DNA of 64,000 nucleotides from Stenotrophomonas sp. NA06056 (GTDB lineage Bacteria > Pseudomonadota > Gammaproteobacteria > Xanthomonadales > Xanthomonadaceae). The stretch spans positions 2,604,001 to 2,668,000 of the forward strand of contig NZ_CP054931.1 of the NCBI RefSeq assembly GCF_013364355.1, in the 5' to 3' direction. Each line of letters opens with the position of its first letter. Position 1 is the stretch's first letter. Below, piece after piece: positions 18,268 through 27,982 of this stretch. Both the position numbers and the translations under genes were made by a program. Below the pieces are notes generated by a model. It saw only the letters and a program-made list of their open reading frames with translations. It did not search any database and was not told the origin of the DNA.

Positions 18268-19863
18268 TCAGGCCTCCTGCAACCCCGGCCGGCCGTGCTC
18301 CACTGCGTAGCGCCTCCAGCTCTGCAGCGTGCCGTTCGGCCGCATGACCGTATCGAGCGTCTTCATGTCACCGATCCAGGCATCACGGGTGACATCACAC
18401 AGCACGTAACCGCGCTTGTCCGTCGTCGCCTTCAAGTGGGGGCTGTGCCGCAGCTGGTTCTCTGCATAGGCATCCACGCCCTGCCCGTCAGCGCCCGAGC
18501 TGATCGAGGTTGCCAGGAACTCGCTGGAGATCACCCCGGAATCGGTGTTGTCCTGCACCAGGTCGCTGGCATAGTGACGGTGCGCATCGCCACAGGCGGT
18601 CACCACGTTGCCAAAGCCCACCTTCTGGATGTGATCGAGCAGGCGCCGGCGGCTGGACAGATAGCCGGACCACTGGTCATCGGAGGACTGCACCACGCCG
18701 TCCTTCTCGCGCATGTAATTGCCCAGTGAGACCTGGTGCGCGATCGCGTGCCAACGCGGCGCGGCATCGGCCAGGCCATCGAACAACCATTGCTCCTGCT
18801 TCGCGCCCACAATGCTGCGCTCGGCAGATTCCACCTGTCCGCGCTGCGCCATGTCAACCTGCTTGCTGCGGTACTGGCGGGTATCGAGCAGGTGCAGGTC
18901 CAGCAGCGTGCCGTAACGCGCGCGACGGAACATCTGCATATGACCATCGCGAGGGAACGACGAAGCGCGCAACGGCATGTTCTCGTAGTACGCCTGGAAC
19001 GCCTGTGCGCGGCGCAGCAGGAACAGCTCGCTGGGCGTACCGTCCTGGTCTTCGGCACCCGCCCAGTTGTTGTCCACTTCATGGTCGTCGAACGTCACGA
19101 ACCACGGTGACGCGGCGTGCGCCGCCTGCAGGTCCGTATCGGTCTTGTACTGCGCGTAGCGGCGGCGATAGTCGTCGAGCGTATAGGTCTGTGGTCCAAC
19201 GTGGTTGCGCAGGTTGGTGAACGGCTGACCGTTCATCTTGCGCACGCCGGGCTGGCTTTCGCCCTCGTAGATGTAGTCGCCGTAATGGAACACGAAATCG
19301 AGTGGTTCCTCGGCAATATGTCGCCACGCCGTGTAGTGCCCCTCCTCGAAATGCTGGCAGCCGGCCACCGCGAAGCGCACGCGCTTGATCGGCGCGTTCG
19401 CGGCAGGCAGGGTGTGGGTGCGTCCGATCGCACTGGCATGGCCTCCCACGGTGAAGCGGTACCAGTACGGCCGCCCAGGCAGCAGGCCATCCAGTTCCAC
19501 GTGCAGCGCATGGCCAAGTTCGGGGTGGGCCAGCGAGGTTCCCTGCCGCACCACGGTGCGCATGGTCTCGTCAGTGGCCACCTGCCATCCCACTACCATC
19601 GGCCGGGTGGGCATGCCGCCACCGAACACCAGGGGCTCGGTGGCCAGCCGCGTCCACAGCACCATGCCGTCGGCCGACGGATCACCCGACGCCACGCCCA
19701 AGGTGAAGGGCGTACTGGCAAAACGCGGCGAGGCCAGCAGATTGCGTGGATTCAGTGCTGCCGCATTGCTCTGTGCAGCCAGCGCGCGGGCAGTGCCGGC
19801 CCACGCACCCAACGCGGAAAGTCCCGACAGGGCAAGGAAGCGCCTGCGATTGATCGTATCCAA
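18268..19863 (-). CDS. phoD: Alkaline phosphatase D (PhoD family), Tat-exported
   Basis: A 531-residue PhoD-type phosphodiesterase/phosphatase. The twin-arginine signal NRRRFLALSGLSALGAWAG lies at residues 5-23. Metal-site motifs appear in order: GCQHFEEG, HYGDYIYE, TFDDHEVDNNW, DTRQYR and ACGDAHRHYA. Family enzymes use Fe/Ca and release phosphate from phosphate mono- and diesters in the periplasm. The gene starts 11 bases after the stop of the upstream TonB receptor, so the two form an operon with the sigma/FecR pair upstream. The gene symbol is by family. Confidence 0.92.
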   Translation of the reverse strand: MDTINRRRFLALSGLSALGAWAGTARALAAQSNAAALNPRNLLASPRFASTPFTLGVASGDPSADGMVLWTRLATEPLVFGGGMPTRPMVVGWQVATDETMRTVVRQGTSLAHPELGHALHVELDGLLPGRPYWYRFTVGGHASAIGRTHTLPAANAPIKRVRFAVAGCQHFEEGHYTAWRHIAEEPLDFVFHYGDYIYEGESQPGVRKMNGQPFTNLRNHVGPQTYTLDDYRRRYAQYKTDTDLQAAHAASPWFVTFDDHEVDNNWAGAEDQDGTPSELFLLRRAQAFQAYYENMPLRASSFPRDGHMQMFRRARYGTLLDLHLLDTRQYRSKQVDMAQRGQVESAERSIVGAKQEQWLFDGLADAAPRWHAIAHQVSLGNYMREKDGVVQSSDDQWSGYLSSRRRLLDHIQKVGFGNVVTACGDAHRHYASDLVQDNTDSGVISSEFLATSISSGADGQGVDAYAENQLRHSPHLKATTDKRGYVLCDVTRDAWIGDMKTLDTVMRPNGTLQSWRRYAVEHGRPGLQEA

Positions 19864-19874
19864 GACGGCCGCCC

Positions 19875-22808
19875 TCAGTTGTAGATGATGTGGAAGTAGA
19901 AGAAGCGACCGTAGTCATCGATCTCGGTGCGGAAGCGCCCGTTCGGACCGGTGCTGTAGGTTGGCTGGGTGTTGAACAGGTTCTTCGCCTCGTACTTCAG
20001 CGTCACGTGCTTGCTGACCTTGTGGCTGAAGGCCAGGTTGAAGGTCATGTACGGGTCGTAGTACGAGTCCAGCCACTGGGTATCGCCGAAGTCGACCAGC
20101 ATGCGGCTGCGGTAGGTGCCGGACACGCGCAACTGCGAGCTCTTCCACGGCATGCGCCAGATCACCGAGCCATTCACTGACCAGTCCGGCTGGTACAGCA
20201 GGCGGTCCAGGCGGCGCTCGCTGCCATCACTGATGCGGTAGTTGGTCTGCCCGTCCAGGCGGGTGGCATTGAGGTACATGTCGAAGCGATGGCGGCCCCA
20301 CTGCAGATTGCGGTTTGCCACCGCGAACTCGACACCGCGCAACGTCGATTCATCGGTGTTCATCGGCTGGGTGACACGGTAGCGGACGTCGCCGATGTTC
20401 TCGAACGTGGTCAGGGTGTAGATGTCGTCCTTGATGACCTTGTCGAACAACGCGACCGACACCAGGCCGTTGTTGCCGTTGAAATACAGGTCCCAGGCCA
20501 GGTCGAGATTGGTCGAGCGGCGCGGCTGCAGCGAGGCATTGCCCTGCTTGATCGTGCAGAAGCCTCCGCCCAGCTCGTCATCGCCACAGCTGGTGCTGGT
20601 GGCCTGGGCGATGTTGCTGGGCGTCGGCCGACCCAGCGTGCGGCTGGCGGAGAAGCGCAGGCGCTGGTTCTCGCTCAGCTTGAAGGTCGCATTCAATGAC
20701 GGCAGCAGGTTGTTGTAGCCGCCGCTGCTCTTGCGGAATGCCGAGGTGTAGGTGGTACCGCCATCATCACTGAACGGGCTGAACGCATCGAAGGAAGTGT
20801 GGTCATAGCGCAGGCCGCCGATCAGCAGCAGCCGGTCCCAGGCGTAATGCGCCGAAACGTAGGCGTTGGCGATGTCTTCCACGTACTTGTAGTCGCTGGT
20901 GAAATCGGCATTCGGGTAGGCCGCATCGTTGTTGCCCAGCTTCGGGTACAGCTCGTCATGCCACTTGCGGTTGTCGATCAGCGGGAAGCCGGGGACGCTG
21001 CCCAGCAGTGTCGAACCGGGATACAGATAGTCGTTCAAGGTCGCGCTGGTCTTGTAGTAGTCGAAATCGATGTCCTGCCAGATCTTCAGGTGGCGATACT
21101 CGGCACCCGCGGCGAGACCGAAGCCGCGCGCATCGGCATCGATGTTGTAGCTGAAGTCGGCACGCAGGTTGTCGATGCTCTCCTTGGCGTCACGCGGCGA
21201 GATGTAGGCCTGCGCGGGATTGAGCTTGAACGCCGAGCTGGTCAGCAGACTGGAGTCCGAGACGCCCACCGCGTTCGGAAAACCGTGGCTGTCGTTGGCA
21301 TAGTCGACGAACAGGTTGCTCGGGTACGCGCGTACCCCCCAGTAGACCTGGGTGTTGTGGAAGGTCTCTTCGGTGTGGCCGGCGCGGAGCGTCAGCCGCG
21401 AAAGGTCGCCGATATCCCAGTTGAAGCTGGCGATCGCACCGCGGTTGCTGCGGTCCCAGCGGTCATGGCGGTTCTTGATGTAGATGCTGTTGATCTGGGT
21501 GGTGCCGCCGTCCTCGGTCTGGTTGCGTATCGGGAACTTGGCGTTGCCATACAGATCGGTCTTGTTCATCGTCGAGTTCTCGTAGAACCGGTACGAGTAC
21601 AGCAGCAGCGACGCATAGAACGGATCGTCCGACGGTTTCCATTCCAGCTTGGCCGAACCACCGAAGTTGGTGATGTAGTTGGTGTAGGTACCGGTACTGA
21701 AGTTGCCCGGCGCGCGCAGGCCGTTCCAGCCTTTCGCCTCATCCGGGCCGGTGGTTCCATCGGTGAGGTACTTGCCGGCATCGTTGTAGTAATAGTTCGA
21801 TTCGACCCAGCGCTTGACGCTGTTGCGCGAGCGCTGCTCATAGCGAGCGACAGCGACGATGCCGAACTGATCATCGGCACCGAACTGGTTGGAGAACACC
21901 GCTTTGGCGCTCTTGCCGAAGTGGCCCAGGGTCTTGTGGTCGCCACCCGCGCTGCGCCCCACGCTGGTCTCGGCCGTGGAATAGATGCCGGCCACGTCGG
22001 CGAACACATACTTGCCGGAGCGATCAAAGGCACTGCGGCTGATGATGTCGATCACACCACCAATGGCATCCGGCGCCTGCTCGGCGCTGAAACTCTTGTA
22101 GATGTCCGTGCGGGTGCCGATGTCGCTGGGAATCAGCTGCAGGTTGTTCATGCGCTCGCCGGAGCCACTGCCGCCCACGCTTGCGATCGCGATGCCGTCG
22201 ATGGTCGTGTAGTTCAGATTGGCCTGCACACCGCGCACGGTCACATAGCGCGGTTCGCCTGCATCCTCCACCGCGCTCAGGCCCGGCGCGGCCATCAGGC
22301 TTTCGGCCAGCGTCTCATCGCCGTAGCTGTCCATCTCATCGTAGATCACCGAATCCTTGATCACCGGCGAGGTTTTCTTCTGATCGATCACCTCATGGGC
22401 GGCGATCACCTTGATCGTTCCCAGCGTCGGAGCGACCACGGCTTGCGGCTGCTGCGGTACCGGTGCGGCCGGCCTGTTTTCCCGTTGGGCCGGTGCCACA
22501 TCGATGGCGATCACGTTGCCATCCACCACCGTGTAGCGCAGGCCGGTGCCGGCCAGCAGCGTGTCCAGCGCCTGCTTGACGGTGGCCCCCCGCGGTACCG
22601 CGCCCGCCATGGGTGCATTGCCCGCGCCGGCATACAGGAACTGCACGCCGGAGCTGCGTGACAGCTGCTCCAGTGCCTGGCTCAGTGGCTGCGCGGCGAT
22701 CGCTGCAGTGACCCTGGTCTCAAGCCCGTTGGACGACACCGCCTGCGCATGTGCGCCCAGGCAGGGAGACAAGGCCAGTACCACCGACAGATAGAGCTTC
22801 TTGCGCAT
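19875..22808 (-). CDS. TonB-dependent transducer receptor with STN domain
   Basis: A 977-residue receptor. The ATG at 22808 follows AAGGAA and gives a signal peptide ending GAHAQA. An STN domain (about 35-105: QPLSQALEQLSRSSGVQFLY, ending NVIAIDVA) marks it as a transducer that signals to FecR. The plug shows VTVRGVQANLNYTTIDG and EQAPDAIGGVIDI; the barrel ends FFYFHIIYN, with Asn rather than the usual terminal aromatic. Upstream are fecR and an ECF sigma gene; downstream is phoD. The context predicts induction by its own ligand, probably a phosphorylated compound. Confidence 0.9.
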   Translation of the reverse strand: MRKKLYLSVVLALSPCLGAHAQAVSSNGLETRVTAAIAAQPLSQALEQLSRSSGVQFLYAGAGNAPMAGAVPRGATVKQALDTLLAGTGLRYTVVDGNVIAIDVAPAQRENRPAAPVPQQPQAVVAPTLGTIKVIAAHEVIDQKKTSPVIKDSVIYDEMDSYGDETLAESLMAAPGLSAVEDAGEPRYVTVRGVQANLNYTTIDGIAIASVGGSGSGERMNNLQLIPSDIGTRTDIYKSFSAEQAPDAIGGVIDIISRSAFDRSGKYVFADVAGIYSTAETSVGRSAGGDHKTLGHFGKSAKAVFSNQFGADDQFGIVAVARYEQRSRNSVKRWVESNYYYNDAGKYLTDGTTGPDEAKGWNGLRAPGNFSTGTYTNYITNFGGSAKLEWKPSDDPFYASLLLYSYRFYENSTMNKTDLYGNAKFPIRNQTEDGGTTQINSIYIKNRHDRWDRSNRGAIASFNWDIGDLSRLTLRAGHTEETFHNTQVYWGVRAYPSNLFVDYANDSHGFPNAVGVSDSSLLTSSAFKLNPAQAYISPRDAKESIDNLRADFSYNIDADARGFGLAAGAEYRHLKIWQDIDFDYYKTSATLNDYLYPGSTLLGSVPGFPLIDNRKWHDELYPKLGNNDAAYPNADFTSDYKYVEDIANAYVSAHYAWDRLLLIGGLRYDHTSFDAFSPFSDDGGTTYTSAFRKSSGGYNNLLPSLNATFKLSENQRLRFSASRTLGRPTPSNIAQATSTSCGDDELGGGFCTIKQGNASLQPRRSTNLDLAWDLYFNGNNGLVSVALFDKVIKDDIYTLTTFENIGDVRYRVTQPMNTDESTLRGVEFAVANRNLQWGRHRFDMYLNATRLDGQTNYRISDGSERRLDRLLYQPDWSVNGSVIWRMPWKSSQLRVSGTYRSRMLVDFGDTQWLDSYYDPYMTFNLAFSHKVSKHVTLKYEAKNLFNTQPTYSTGPNGRFRTEIDDYGRFFYFHIIYN

Positions 22809-22913
22809 CACGGTTCCTTGCAGGAGAGAGGACTGCTGCTGCCGCGTCGGCATTCGACAGCGGCTTCTCCCAAGTAAGAGCCGACATCGGCGGAAGTGGA
22901 GAACGCCGATTCG

Positions 22914-22931
22914 ATGAATTTTTTCTGACAG
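22914..22931 (-). promoter_or_regulatory. Pho-box-like element (candidate) before receptor-phoD
   Basis: On the minus strand CTGTCAG-AAAA-AATTCAT reads as two 7-base half-sites with an A-rich 4-base linker. The first half matches the PhoB consensus at 6 of 7, the second at 4 of 7. It lies in the 141-base gap between fecR and the receptor gene, where a secondary promoter would be expected. Confidence 0.35.
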
Positions 22932-22949
22932 CCCATCGCCCAACCGGGA

Positions 22950-23987
22950 TCAGCGGCTGGAGACCCATACCGTGTCCTGTTCGCGGCGGATGACGAAGCG
23001 CGCGTCCCGCTGCAGGAATGCCTGCAGCGCTGCGACCCGGTGCGCCTCCAGGCTGCCCGACAGGCGCGCCGCCCGCGCCACGTCATCGGTCACCCGCACC
23101 TGCACCTGGTTGTGCCGGTTGAAGGCAGCAGCCACCTCGTCCAGCCGCTCATCACGGAACGACACCCGGCGCTGCTGCCAGTCCAGCAGCATGGACATCG
23201 GTATTTCCAGCGGCTGCACCGCATGGCTGAGATGATCGACCTGCACCACCCGCCCGGCGGGCAGCTGCGCCAGCCGGCGTTGCCCATCACCGGCGGTCCA
23301 GACCTCCACCTCGCCGGATACCACGCCGATACGCGTGCTCTGCAACCGGCGCGACACATCGAACACGGTGCCGATGTCACGGATCTGCAGATCACCGACC
23401 CGCACCTCGAAGGGCCGGCGATCCGCTGCGATATCAAATGTGGCCTCGCCCTGCAGCAGTTCGGCGCGGCGGCTGAACCAACCGATGTTGACCCGCAGAC
23501 GGCTGTCTGCATTCAGCCGCACCTGCGTCTGGTCAGCCAGCAGCACCTCACGCAGTTGCCCGTGCCCAGCGACCAGCATCTGTTCGCGCGGCATCAGCCA
23601 CGGCAGCAGACCGGCCACCAGCAACAGTCCGCACGCCACCGCAGCCACCCGCCTCCAGAGCGGCCGGCGCGTTCGAGATGCAACCACGGCGCGCGGCGCG
23701 GGCACGGGCGCGGCAAACAGCGGCACCACTTTCGCCGTTGCCGGCAGCATCGGCAGCGTTGCCCTGCTTCCCTGTTGCTGCGCGTGCACCGACATCGCCG
23801 CGCCCACCTGCCGGTGCAGATGCAGGGCATGCAGGTACGCGCGCACGTGCCCGGGCGAGCCCCTCATCCATGCCATGAACTCGGCGCGCTGTGCAGCGCT
23901 CAGGTCACCCTCGCGGTTGCACAGGAACCAGTACGCAGCCTGTTCGGCCACCTCGTCATCCATCGCTGCAGGCTCCTGCCGGTTCAT
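22950..23987 (-). CDS. FecR-type anti-sigma/signal transducer
   Basis: A 345-residue FecR-domain protein. The N-terminal cytoplasmic DUF4880-like region shows AAYWFLCNREGDLSAAQRAE, a single membrane helix lies at 113-132, and the periplasmic FecR domain follows (RLNADSRLRVNIGWFSRRAELLQGEA region) with a C-terminal DUF4974-like STN-interacting part. It should hold the ECF sigma inactive until contacted by the STN domain of the receptor encoded next. Start at ATG 23987 overlaps the sigma-factor stop by 4 bases. Confidence 0.93.
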   Translation of the reverse strand: MNRQEPAAMDDEVAEQAAYWFLCNREGDLSAAQRAEFMAWMRGSPGHVRAYLHALHLHRQVGAAMSVHAQQQGSRATLPMLPATAKVVPLFAAPVPAPRAVVASRTRRPLWRRVAAVACGLLLVAGLLPWLMPREQMLVAGHGQLREVLLADQTQVRLNADSRLRVNIGWFSRRAELLQGEATFDIAADRRPFEVRVGDLQIRDIGTVFDVSRRLQSTRIGVVSGEVEVWTAGDGQRRLAQLPAGRVVQVDHLSHAVQPLEIPMSMLLDWQQRRVSFRDERLDEVAAAFNRHNQVQVRVTDDVARAARLSGSLEAHRVAALQAFLQRDARFVIRREQDTVWVSSR

Positions 23988-24499
23988 CCGTCCTTCCCGG
24001 CGCCCAGCGCCTTCCTGCAGGCATCCAGCCCCTTGCCGATGTGCTTGCGCACCATGTGCACCGACACATCCAGCTGTGCCCCCACCTGTTGGCAATCCAG
24101 TCCTTCGCGGTAGTGCAGTTCCATCACCCGCCGCGTCGTAGGTGGCAGTTGCGCGATGGCGCCGCGGATCCCGCTCCAGCGCTGCGCCCGCTCGAAATCA
24201 CCCTCGATGTCCTCTTCGCTGCTGAGTACCTCGGCCAGCAGGTCGACATCCTCGATCTGTGGCAGGCCGGAGCGCGAACGTGCCTGTTCACGGGCCAGGT
24301 TGGCTGCCACAGCGAACAGATAGGCTTCAGGGTTCTCGATCGCCGCGGCGTCTTCGCCGGTGCTGCGCAGCAGGCGCAGGTAGACCTCCTGCGCCAGATC
24401 CTCGGCATCGGCAGCCTGTGAACCACGCCGAAGGAAGAAGCCACGCAGCAGGCGGCGCCGCAAGGCGTAGCTCTTCTCCCAGATCCTGACGCTGTTCAC
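23984..24499 (-). CDS. ECF sigma factor, FecI-like
   Basis: A 171-residue extracytoplasmic-function sigma factor. Region 2 carries DAEDLAQEVYLRLLR and region 4 carries LPPTTRRVMELHYREGLDCQQVGAQLDVSV followed by VRKHIGKGL, the FecI pattern. The start is a GTG at 24499. It is the first gene of the sigma-fecR-receptor-phoD set and probably drives the receptor gene when surface signalling occurs. It is divergent from the aceE-like gene. Confidence 0.93.
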   Translation of the reverse strand: MNSVRIWEKSYALRRRLLRGFFLRRGSQAADAEDLAQEVYLRLLRSTGEDAAAIENPEAYLFAVAANLAREQARSRSGLPQIEDVDLLAEVLSSEEDIEGDFERAQRWSGIRGAIAQLPPTTRRVMELHYREGLDCQQVGAQLDVSVHMVRKHIGKGLDACRKALGAGKDG

Positions 24500-24769
24500 A
24501 ACCGACCAACCACCCCGAGGCTGGAAAACCCAGCAGGGTGCACACCGACGATGACAACCGCATTGCAGCGCTGCCGGCTAAAGCGCAGGTTCGCGCAGAC
24601 CCAACCCTCACCTGTCTACCGGCCAACCCATGCGCCGCCTACGCTTGTCTCCCCGGCAGCCACCAAGGCCGCCCCCGCGCCACGGCCCTGCCGGCGCGAT
24701 TCCGCTCCAGAGCTGTCGCCCTGCCGGCGGTGTCGCGCAGTGCCGACCGGCGCTCTCTGGAGACGCAGC

Positions 24770-27442
24770 ATGAACCAGGCACACTTCCCTCTCGACACCG
24801 ATCCACAGGAAACCCGCGAATGGCGCGAGTCCTTGCACGCGGTGATCCAGGCCGGCGGCCGTCCGCGCGCGCATTACCTGCTGGACCAGCTCGATGACCT
24901 CGACGTGCAGCAGCACGGCGACCTGCATACCCGCGCGTGGACCGCCTACACCAACACCATCCCACCCGAACGCCAACCCACCTACCCGGGCGACCTGGCC
25001 ATCGAGCGGCGGTTGAACGCGATGATCCGCTGGAACGCCATGGTGATGGTGCTGCGCGCCGGCAAGCATTCCAATGTCGGCGGCCACATCGCCACGTACC
25101 AGTCTGCGGCGGTCATGTATGACGTAGGCTTCGATCACTTCTTCCGTGGCCGCACCGAAACCTTCGACGGCGACATGATCTACATCCAGGGCCATTCCGC
25201 CCCGGGCATCTATGGCCGTGCGTTCGTGGAAGGTCGCATCAGTGCCGAGCGCATGGACAACTTCCGCCGCGAGGCCGGTCGCGAGGGCCTGTCCTCGTAT
25301 CCGCACCCGCGGTTGATGCCGGAGTTCTGGCAGTTCCCCACCGTATCGATGGGCCTGGGTCCGCTGACCGCGGCCTACCAGGCGCGCTACATGCGCTACC
25401 TGGAATACCGTGGCCTGAAAGAACACCAGGGACGCAAGGTCTGGGCCTTCCTCGGTGATGGCGAAATGGACCAGCCCGAATCGCTGGCCGCCATCTCGCT
25501 GGCCGGGCGCGAGCGCCTGGACAACCTGGTGTTCGTGGTCAACTGCAACCTGCAGCGCCTGGACGGGCCAGTACGCGGCAATGCCAAGGTGATCCAGGAA
25601 CTGGAAGGCACCTTCCGCGCCGCCGGCTGGAACGTCATCAAGGTGATCTGGGGCAGTGGCTGGGACGACCTGCTGGCACGCGATCACAGCGGGTTGCTGC
25701 GCCAACGCATGATGGAATGCGTGGATGGTGACTACCAGACCTTCAAGTCGCAGAGCGGTGCCTACGTGCGTGAGCACTTCTTCGGGCGCTACCCGGAACT
25801 GCTGGCGCTGGTCGCGCACATGAGCGACGACGAGATCTGGACATTGGCACGTGGTGGCCACGACCCACAGAAGGTGTACGCCGCCTACCAGCAGGCAGTG
25901 AACACCACGGGCAGGCCGACCGTGGTGCTGGCCAAGACGGTGAAGGGCTTCGGTATGGGTGAGGCCGGCGAAGGCCAGAACATCAACCACCAGCTGAAGA
26001 AGATGAGTGTCGATGCGGTGCGCGCGTTCCGCGACCGCTTCGATCTGCCGGTCAGTGATGAACAGCTGGAAGAAATGCCGTACCTGCGCCCGCAACCCGG
26101 CAGCTCGGAGGCGCTCTACTTCGCGCAGCGTCGCCAGGCGCAGGGCGGCCAGCTGCCGGCACGACTGCCCCAGGTCGATCCGCTGCCACTGCCGCCGTTG
26201 TCCACGTTCAACGTACAACTGCAGGGAAGTGGTGACCGCGGCCAGTCCACGACGATGGGCTTCGTGCGCATCCTCACCACCCTGCTCAAGGATCCTCAGC
26301 TGGGCAGGCTGGTGATCCCGATCGTGCCCGATGAATCGCGCACCTTCGGCATGGAAGGCCTGTTCCGCCAGATCGGCATCCACTCTTACCTCGGCCAGTT
26401 GTACACGCCGCAGGATGCTGGCCAGCTGAGCTATTACAAGGAGGCCAAGGATGGCCAGATCCTGCAGGAAGGCATCAACGAATCCGGCGCGATCTGTTCG
26501 TGGATCGCCGCCGGTACCGCGTACGCCAACCACGGCCTGGCCACGATTCCGTTCTACATCTTCTATTCGATGTTCGGCCTGCAGCGCGTCGGTGACCTGG
26601 CCTGGGCCGCGGCCGACGCGCGCACCCGTGGCTTCCTGCTTGGCGCCACGTCGGGCCGCACCACGCTGATGGGCGAAGGGCTGCAGCACGACGATGGCCA
26701 CAGCCACGTGCTGTCCTCGGTGATTCCCAGCTGCGTGTCCTATGACCCGACCTACAACTTCGAGCTGGCGGTGATCATCCACGACGGCCTGCGCCGCATG
26801 TACGTGGACCAGGAAGACATCTACTACTACATCACCCTGCTCAACGAGAACTATCCGCACCCGGCCCTGCCCGACGGCGCCGAAGCCGGCATCCTGAAGG
26901 GCCTGTATCTGCTGCGCCCCGCCGCAGTCAATACGGCTAAGCAGCCGCGCGTGCAGTTGATGGGCAGTGGTTCGATCCTGCGCGAGGTACTGGCCGCTGC
27001 CGATCTTCTGCAGCAGGATTTCGGTATCGCCAGCGATGTCTGGAGTGCCACCAGCCTGACCGAACTGCGCCGCAACGGTCTGGCTGTCGAGCGCTGGAAC
27101 CTGCTGCACCCGGCTGAAGAGCCGCGTGTTTCCTACGTGCAGCAGTGCCTGCGGGACCATGCCGGTCCGGTGGTGGTGGCGACCGATTACATGAAGATCG
27201 TCGGCGACCAGATCCGTCCCTTCGTCAGCGATCGTCGCTTCGTCGCACTCGGCACCGATGGTTTTGGTCGCTCGGATACACGCGAATCACTGCGCACGTT
27301 CTTCGAAGTCGATCGCCACTTCATCGTGCTGGCGGCGCTGAAGGCCCTGGCCGACGACGGGCATGTCGAACGAAGCCTGCTGCAGCAGGCGATCGACCGC
27401 TACGGGATCAACCCCGGCAAGCGTGATCCTGCCGCCGCATGA
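24770..27442 (+). CDS. aceE: AceE-type 2-oxo acid dehydrogenase E1 component, stand-alone
   Basis: An 890-residue homodimeric-type E1, thiamine-diphosphate dependent, of the pyruvate dehydrogenase AceE family. The TPP-binding motif runs from GDGEMDQPES to NCN, and AGKHSNVGGHIATYQSAA and IQGHSAPGIYGRAF are conserved substrate-site segments. ATG 24770 follows GGAGA. No E2 (aceF) or E3 gene is nearby, so this may be a second copy: either a PDH paralogue or an MdeB-type 2-oxobutyrate dehydrogenase E1. The 270-base gap to the divergent sigma gene holds no gene that I can support. Confidence 0.85.
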   Translation: MNQAHFPLDTDPQETREWRESLHAVIQAGGRPRAHYLLDQLDDLDVQQHGDLHTRAWTAYTNTIPPERQPTYPGDLAIERRLNAMIRWNAMVMVLRAGKHSNVGGHIATYQSAAVMYDVGFDHFFRGRTETFDGDMIYIQGHSAPGIYGRAFVEGRISAERMDNFRREAGREGLSSYPHPRLMPEFWQFPTVSMGLGPLTAAYQARYMRYLEYRGLKEHQGRKVWAFLGDGEMDQPESLAAISLAGRERLDNLVFVVNCNLQRLDGPVRGNAKVIQELEGTFRAAGWNVIKVIWGSGWDDLLARDHSGLLRQRMMECVDGDYQTFKSQSGAYVREHFFGRYPELLALVAHMSDDEIWTLARGGHDPQKVYAAYQQAVNTTGRPTVVLAKTVKGFGMGEAGEGQNINHQLKKMSVDAVRAFRDRFDLPVSDEQLEEMPYLRPQPGSSEALYFAQRRQAQGGQLPARLPQVDPLPLPPLSTFNVQLQGSGDRGQSTTMGFVRILTTLLKDPQLGRLVIPIVPDESRTFGMEGLFRQIGIHSYLGQLYTPQDAGQLSYYKEAKDGQILQEGINESGAICSWIAAGTAYANHGLATIPFYIFYSMFGLQRVGDLAWAAADARTRGFLLGATSGRTTLMGEGLQHDDGHSHVLSSVIPSCVSYDPTYNFELAVIIHDGLRRMYVDQEDIYYYITLLNENYPHPALPDGAEAGILKGLYLLRPAAVNTAKQPRVQLMGSGSILREVLAAADLLQQDFGIASDVWSATSLTELRRNGLAVERWNLLHPAEEPRVSYVQQCLRDHAGPVVVATDYMKIVGDQIRPFVSDRRFVALGTDGFGRSDTRESLRTFFEVDRHFIVLAALKALADDGHVERSLLQQAIDRYGINPGKRDPAAA

Positions 27443-27499
27443 CAGCGCCGCAACGGCATCCGCAGAGCGTGTTACTGCGGGTGTCGCTGCATCACACCG

Positions 27500-27982
27500 C
27501 TACGGCAACCGCTTGAACAGGTTGGTCTGCAGGATCGGCGTGCCGTCATGAGCGAAGAACGCCTTGGTTTCGGTCATCGTTGAACGGTCAGCAGCCACCG
27601 TATACACGCGGGTGGACGCGGGTGCGCCGTGATCGACCAGCTGCATCACCAGCGTGTTCGGCGCCGGCAGTTTCAGCGTCGCCTGGTTGGCACCGTAGCT
27701 GCCGGTCAGCGCCGCGGGCGTGCCGTCCAGCGCCAGCGTACCGTCGGATTTCATCGTCTTGCCATCATGCAGGACGATGTCCACGTGCGAGCTCCACCTG
27801 CCCGCACCGGCGTCCTTGAATTCCAGCACGACCCGTTGCGGACGCTGTGCTTCAGGCAGCGCGGACGTGGCGATATCCAGCGACCAGCGGCCGAGCAGCG
27901 GCGAGGACTTCGGGCTTTCAGCCAGGGCAGGCATCGCCTGCAGCAGGACTGCGGACAACAACGCGGCGGACAACAGCTTCAT
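27500..27982 (-). CDS. Exported protein of unknown function
   Basis: A 160-residue protein. ATG 27982 starts a typical signal peptide (KLLSAALLSAVLLQAMPALA, cleavage after about residue 22), so it is periplasmic or secreted. The mature part reads LLGRWSLDIATSALPEAQRP and later DGKTMKSDGTLALDG, suggesting a small beta-rich domain of lipocalin-like type, but I do not recognise a named family. It is divergent from the Zur-controlled receptor, so it might share that control region. Confidence 0.75.
   Translation of the reverse strand: MKLLSAALLSAVLLQAMPALAESPKSSPLLGRWSLDIATSALPEAQRPQRVVLEFKDAGAGRWSSHVDIVLHDGKTMKSDGTLALDGTPAALTGSYGANQATLKLPAPNTLVMQLVDHGAPASTRVYTVAADRSTMTETKAFFAHDGTPILQTNLFKRLP

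Noticed and set aside
20799..22661. A 620-codon plus-strand frame inside the STN-type receptor
   Set aside because: It is antisense to a clear TonB receptor and reads as low-complexity shadow sequence.
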